From NCBI GenBank assembly GCA_937918905.1, contig CAKZSH010000086.1, positions 1-44,837 on the forward strand: a stretch of 44,837 nt of DNA. The letters run 5' to 3'. The translations under genes and the position numbers were made by a program. A model generated the notes under the pieces. The model had not been told where the DNA came from. It searched no databases and saw nothing but the letters and a program-made list of their open reading frames with translations. This DNA comes from an uncultured Saprospiraceae bacterium (GTDB lineage: Bacteria > Bacteroidota > Bacteroidia > Chitinophagales > Saprospiraceae). Shown here in pieces: positions 40,453 through 44,837 of this stretch (the first letter of the stretch is position 1; every line of letters begins with the position of its first letter).

Positions 40453-43400
40453 TTACTCAATATTGGATTTTTTAAAATCAGAGGGCGACATATTGAATTG
40501 ATCTTTGAAACATTTGCGAAAGTATTTTGGGTCTTTAAACCCTACTTTGTCTGCGATTTCTGAAATATTCAATTTGCTTGATTTAATTAATTGAGATGCC
40601 CTTTTTAAACGAATGGTTTTGATAAAATTATTTGGGGTTTGTCCAGTCAGAGCTTTAATTTTTGTAAACAATAATGGACGACTGACTGCAAGTTCAAAAG
40701 CAAATTGATTCACATTGAAGTCATAGTTCTCCATATTTTTTTCTACAACCTGAAGTGCCTTTTCCAAAAAAACCTCGTCTGCAGAAGTAATACTAATTTC
40801 CTTTGGATCGAGAGTTAAGACCCTTGCAAATCGTTCTCTTGCTTCTTGTCGAGCCTGAATGATATTTCGAACTCGAAGTCTCAATTCTTCGGGATTGAAT
40901 GGCTTAGTCACATAATCATCTGCACCTATTTTCAATCCTTCTATTTTAAATAGAGAAGCTGTACGAGCTGTTAGTAAAACAATTGGAATATGACTAATTT
41001 CTAAATTGGTTTTTACCAAATTACAAAAAGTGATTCCATTCATTTCAGGCATCATAACATCACTTATTATCAAATCAGGCAATCCATTTTTAGCTTTATC
41101 TAATCCTTCCTGACCATTTCCAGCCAAAATGATTCGATAATCATCTTCAAAAATTTGTTGTATATAATTCCTGATTTCAGGATTGTCTTCAACAATTAAA
41201 AGCAAGGGGGACTCCTTTGGCAAAGTTCTTTTCACAGGAAGGTTCGATAATCCATTTTCCTTTTCAGGAATTATGATAGGACGAAAATTTGGAATTAGAT
41301 TAGGTTTAATTTGTTGTTGGCTAATTGTAATTTTATCAAAATGAGCATTCCCTTTTGGAATATGAACCACAAAAGAACTTCCATTTTTTATTACCCAATC
41401 TAAATTATCTTCAACATAAATTTTTCCATGGTGTAGCTCCACCATCTGTTTAGAAATAGCTAGACCTATACCTGTACCTTTGATATTCGATTTAGTAGAA
41501 TCTGATTTCTCATAAAATCTTTTGAAAATTTGTTCCCTATTCTCTAAGGAAACACCAATGCCATTATCTCTAACCTTTACCTCTAAATATTGACTTTGTT
41601 CAGAAACTATCATTGAAATTTTTCCGCCATCTGGAGTGAACTTAAAAGCATTGGATAACAAATTAAAAAATACCTTTTCTAATTTATCTTGGTCAAACCA
41701 AATTTCTATGTCCGTAGAAGTCGTCTCAAATTCATAATCAATTTTCCTTTTATTTGCCAAATCTTGAAATGGTAGAAATATCTCTTTTAAAAACTCAACT
41801 ATATTTCCATGAATAATTTTTAAAGGTTCATGATCTGTTGCAAGTTTTCTAAATGTCAGGACTTGATTTACCAAATTAAGCAAACGATCCGTATTTCGTT
41901 GAATCAAAGAAAGTTGTTTGCCGACCTTTTCGGAATGCTTTCCTTTCGTAATTAAATCATTGAGTGGACCTAATATTAAAGTCAATGGTGTTCGGAACTC
42001 ATGAGTGATATTGGTAAAGAATCGCATTTTTACTTCATGCAATTCTTCTTGTTGTTTTTTGGCGATTTGCTCTAATTGTAACTTATGTCGTAATCGGATA
42101 AACCGAATTAACCCAAAAACTACCGCCCCCATGGTTACAAGATATAATAGATATGCCCACCAAGTTCTCCAAGGCGGAGGAAGCACTACAATTTTTAGTT
42201 GCCGCTCTTTTGGATTCCAAATACCGTCACTATTTCCCCCCTTCATTCTAAAAATATATTCTCCATCTCGTTGGATCGTATAGACAGCTTCCGAATTTCC
42301 AACAGAGTAATTCCAGTCCTGATCTAATCCCTCCAACATAAATCCATAATGATTATTTTCTGGACTAAAATAATCAAGTGCTGCAAAACTTAGAGAAAAA
42401 TTAGCTTCATTATAATCAAAGGTAATGACCTCTGTTTCGTTAATATCTTTCTCCAATAGCTGTGTCTCATCACCAACTCTTATGATTTGATTATTTTTTC
42501 GCAGTTCTGTAAAAGCTATTGGAGGTATAAATTCATTGGGTTGAATAGAGTTAGGGTCGAATTGAGTATAACCGTTGATTCCTCCAAAAAGTAAATCTCC
42601 AGATTGAGTTTTGTAGTAGGCATTAAAATTATATTCTGAATTTTCGAGTCCGCTGGAATAATTGTAATTGGTAAAAACTTTAAGTTTAGGGTTGAATTTG
42701 GAAAGTCCATTATTAGTGCTCAACCATAACTCTTCCTCACTTATTTCTAGGATGCCCAATACCGTATTCCCTGGTAATCCATCTGCCGTTGTGAAATGAA
42801 TAAAAGAATTATTTTTAGGATTGAGGCGATACAATCCATTAGTAAATGTACCTAACCATATATTGCTTTTACTATCTTCTTGAAGACTATAAATTTTTTC
42901 ATATTGTAGAAAAGTTTCAAAACTTTCTGGAAATCCTTGATTGTCTATTTTTACTTTGTTCAATCCTCTTTCTGTACCAATCCAAATTTGGTTATCCTTA
43001 GTTTTTAAAAATACTCTTGCTAAATCAGAGCTTAAACTCTTGGTATCATTTGGTTGATGATTAAAATGATAAAACTTGTTTTCATTTAAATCCAAAATAT
43101 CTAATCCGCCTCCATACATCAAAATCCAAAGAAGGTTTTCTTCTTTTAGAAGTCCATAGACATTATTATCTGCAAGAGAATTTTTATCATTTGGGGCATT
43201 CTTAAAGTGACGAAATTGTTCAGATTTAATATCAAACAGATTAAGTCCTGCTTGAAAAGTACCTATCCACAATTCGTCCTCATCCAATAACAATGTTTTT
43301 ACATTGTTTCCACTTAAAGAATTTTCTTTCTCTGATTGAAGTTGATAGCTTTTAAATTTTTTATTTTTTTTATTAAAGAAATTTAATCCATCTCCTTCTG

Positions 43401-44562
43401 TACCAATCCAAAGATTTCCATTTTTATCTTCAGCAAATGAACTTACAATATTACCACTCAATACATTGCCAATGGGTGCATTTTTATAATTAATAAATCG
43501 ATTATAGTTTTCGTCCAAATGGTTCACTCCTCCATAATAAGTCCCTAACCAAAGGCTTCCTCGTTTATCAATAAATACAGAGCGAATTGATTTATCTGAT
43601 AATCCTGAAGATTCAAATTCAGATTTAGTAAATCTCTTAAATGACTGTTGATTGCGTTCTAAAAAATTTAACCCATCAAATGTACCTACCCACAAATTAT
43701 CATTTTTATCAAGACATAATGCTCGAATATTATCATGACTTAATGAGCCAGAATTATTTTTTTCATTTTGATATACAGTTATACTGTTATTTGTTCTATC
43801 CCAATAATTAATCCCTCCTTCAAAAGTACCAATCCACAGATTTCCTTTTTTATCTTCAAGGATACTTTTGATGTGTACATCAGAAAGTTTCCATCCTGCC
43901 TTTCCATCAATTCTTTCAAATGTAAATGTATTGTTATGATCTTCATTTAAAACATATAATCCATTCCCTGTACCAAACCAGAGTTGCCCATTTTTATCTT
44001 CCAAAATTGCTTTAACAACATGACTATCGGAACTTTTATTTGAGGTCTCATCGAAAAAAAATCTTTGAAATCGATTATTATTTTCGTCCAAAAGGTTAAG
44101 ACCAATATCCGTCCCGACCCATAAACGTCCTTTGGTATCTCGAAATATTTGACGGATAAAATTGTTGGAAAGACTAGTTGAATCAAAAGAATCATGAACA
44201 TAATTTAAAAAATTATCGGTAGTCGGTTGATATTTGCTCAAACCTCCAATAGTCCCTATCCATAACTCGTTTTTTTGATGATCAAAATAAAGTGTGCGAA
44301 TATCATTAGCTACTATATCATTTAAAGGTTCCCCTTTTTTATATACTTTAAAATTATATCCATCATATCTATTGAGCCCATCTCTAGTCCCAAACCACAT
44401 AAACCCTGTATTATCTTGTTCAATATCAAATACTGATGCTTGTGAAAGTCCATCTTTTTTGGACAGCTTCCTAAATGAGATGTTCTCTTGTCCTGACATC
44501 TCGAATGCAATACAACTGAACCAAATAAAAAGAAACAATCTCAATATAATTTCCATTAACAA
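40453..44562 (-). CDS. Hybrid two-component system (HTCS) regulator of the polysaccharide locus
   Basis: This 1369-residue one-piece sensor-regulator has an N-terminal signal. About 14 periplasmic beta-propeller repeats (pattern NLWIGT-GLN) run to about residue 690, followed by a Y_Y_Y domain and one membrane helix (about 785-807, WAYLLYLVTMGAVVFGLI). The cytoplasmic part has a histidine kinase with His854 in TNITHEFRTPL, an ATPase domain (NLLSNAFKFTPDGG, GTGIGLAISKQMVELHHG), a receiver with Asp1168 in LIISDVMMPEM, and a C-terminal AraC-type helix-turn-helix (ISEIADKVGFKDPKYFRKCF). HTCS proteins bind an oligosaccharide in the periplasm and activate the neighbouring locus. A start two codons later is also possible. 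Confidence 0.97.
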   Translation of the reverse strand: MLMEIILRLFLFIWFSCIAFEMSGQENISFRKLSKKDGLSQASVFDIEQDNTGFMWFGTRDGLNRYDGYNFKVYKKGEPLNDIVANDIRTLYFDHQKNELWIGTIGGLSKYQPTTDNFLNYVHDSFDSTSLSNNFIRQIFRDTKGRLWVGTDIGLNLLDENNNRFQRFFFDETSNKSSDSHVVKAILEDKNGQLWFGTGNGLYVLNEDHNNTFTFERIDGKAGWKLSDVHIKSILEDKKGNLWIGTFEGGINYWDRTNNSITVYQNEKNNSGSLSHDNIRALCLDKNDNLWVGTFDGLNFLERNQQSFKRFTKSEFESSGLSDKSIRSVFIDKRGSLWLGTYYGGVNHLDENYNRFINYKNAPIGNVLSGNIVSSFAEDKNGNLWIGTEGDGLNFFNKKNKKFKSYQLQSEKENSLSGNNVKTLLLDEDELWIGTFQAGLNLFDIKSEQFRHFKNAPNDKNSLADNNVYGLLKEENLLWILMYGGGLDILDLNENKFYHFNHQPNDTKSLSSDLARVFLKTKDNQIWIGTERGLNKVKIDNQGFPESFETFLQYEKIYSLQEDSKSNIWLGTFTNGLYRLNPKNNSFIHFTTADGLPGNTVLGILEISEEELWLSTNNGLSKFNPKLKVFTNYNYSSGLENSEYNFNAYYKTQSGDLLFGGINGYTQFDPNSIQPNEFIPPIAFTELRKNNQIIRVGDETQLLEKDINETEVITFDYNEANFSLSFAALDYFSPENNHYGFMLEGLDQDWNYSVGNSEAVYTIQRDGEYIFRMKGGNSDGIWNPKERQLKIVVLPPPWRTWWAYLLYLVTMGAVVFGLIRFIRLRHKLQLEQIAKKQQEELHEVKMRFFTNITHEFRTPLTLILGPLNDLITKGKHSEKVGKQLSLIQRNTDRLLNLVNQVLTFRKLATDHEPLKIIHGNIVEFLKEIFLPFQDLANKRKIDYEFETTSTDIEIWFDQDKLEKVFFNLLSNAFKFTPDGGKISMIVSEQSQYLEVKVRDNGIGVSLENREQIFKRFYEKSDSTKSNIKGTGIGLAISKQMVELHHGKIYVEDNLDWVIKNGSSFVVHIPKGNAHFDKITISQQQIKPNLIPNFRPIIIPEKENGLSNLPVKRTLPKESPLLLIVEDNPEIRNYIQQIFEDDYRIILAGNGQEGLDKAKNGLPDLIISDVMMPEMNGITFCNLVKTNLEISHIPIVLLTARTASLFKIEGLKIGADDYVTKPFNPEELRLRVRNIIQARQEARERFARVLTLDPKEISITSADEVFLEKALQVVEKNMENYDFNVNQFAFELAVSRPLLFTKIKALTGQTPNNFIKTIRLKRASQLIKSSKLNISEIADKVGFKDPKYFRKCFKDQFNMSPSDFKKSNIE

Positions 44563-44695
44563 AGTTTGATTGTGTTTATTAAATCAACAAAAATTTAAAG
44601 AGGTAATATAAAGAAATGAGAGAAAATCTGTTTATTTAGATAGACAAAAAACAACAAAGAGTAGCACTCAAGTCTACAAATTCACAAATATATAA

Positions 44696-44837
44696 GGTTA
44701 GGGAGTAGGAAATAAATAACCTACCCATCTGAAGGCTTCTTTTTCAATATGATTTCATAAAAAAATGAAGCCGTACCGAAGGGTATGCCTTAATTTTTTC
44801 ATTTCCTCATATTAAAAAATAATCTCTTCATACGGGT
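44696..44837. repeat. Large imperfect hairpin at the right edge, with the TAGGAAATAAATAA motif
   Basis: Starting at ACCCATCTGAAGG (about 44723), the left arm runs to about GAAGCCGTACC and pairs with GGTATGCCTTAATTTTTTCA through TTCATACGGGT at the window end. The arms are about 55 bp with many mismatches but consistent alignment, meeting at GAAG. Outside it lies GTAGG-AAATAAATAA-CCTAC (44705-44724), a palindrome whose loop recurs at 16429-16446. The element probably continues past the window edge. Confidence 0.75.

Overview
The window is AT-rich and comes from a member of the Bacteroidota. The markers are two proteins with C-terminal type IX secretion (T9SS) sorting domains, a one-piece hybrid two-component regulator (HTCS) with a beta-propeller sensor, TonB-dependent receptors with an N-terminal carboxypeptidase-regulatory-like domain, and TATATTTG promoter elements. 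A Saprospiraceae-like, polysaccharide-degrading bacterium fits, but this is inference because no rRNA or other phylogenetic marker is present.

Region 1 (1-5295). The tail of a + strand gene ends at 125. It is followed by a 611-bp imperfect palindrome (131-741) and an intrinsic terminator shared with a minus-strand TonB receptor. That receptor is fused at its C-terminus to a TSP3-like segment, an Ala/Glu/Lys coiled coil, His-rich repeats and an OmpA peptidoglycan-binding domain. Upstream of it lies a decayed Hsp20 gene (4935-5120, minus) whose terminator is still recognisable.

Region 2 (5296-16209, +). This is a catabolic cluster that takes formylkynurenine or kynurenine to pyruvate and acetyl-CoA. 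Encoded enzymes are a putative kynurenine formamidase, kynurenine 3-monooxygenase, kynureninase, 3-hydroxyanthranilate dioxygenase, ACMS decarboxylase, 4-oxalocrotonate decarboxylase, 2-keto-4-pentenoate hydratase, 4-hydroxy-2-oxovalerate aldolase and acylating acetaldehyde dehydrogenase, with an IclR regulator. Aminomuconate-semialdehyde dehydrogenase, aminomuconate deaminase and tryptophan dioxygenase are not in the window. Nearly every larger spacer in this cluster holds an inverted-repeat element. Two elements carry an unrelated small ORF: a four-helix-bundle (S23-type) protein between kynU and kmo, and a GxxExxY protein between the aldehyde dehydrogenase and aldolase genes.

Region 3 (16210-17953). 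A lone galactokinase (+), and a convergent junction with three stem-loops.

Region 4 (17954-44562, minus). This is a uronic-acid polysaccharide utilisation locus. Reading with transcription: HTCS regulator, TonB receptor (no SusD), T9SS-secreted beta-helix protein, GH88 unsaturated glucuronyl hydrolase, GH2, DUF4861 protein, polysaccharide deacetylase-like lipoprotein, alginate-lyase-fold lipoprotein, large T9SS-secreted lyase-like protein, an SDR (probable fructuronate reductase), UxuA, UxaC, a TRAP transporter (P, Q, M), KduD and KduI. Glucuronate (via UxaC, reductase, UxuA) and unsaturated uronate (via GH88, KduI, KduD) both converge on 2-keto-3-deoxygluconate. The absence of sulfatases and the double route suggest a non-sulfated glucuronate-rich polymer such as a glucuronan.

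The most unusual signal is the set of hairpin-forming intergenic elements, some empty and some carrying a single small ORF. They are best developed in the kynurenine cluster, where one has supplied the terminal codons of both flanking enzymes.
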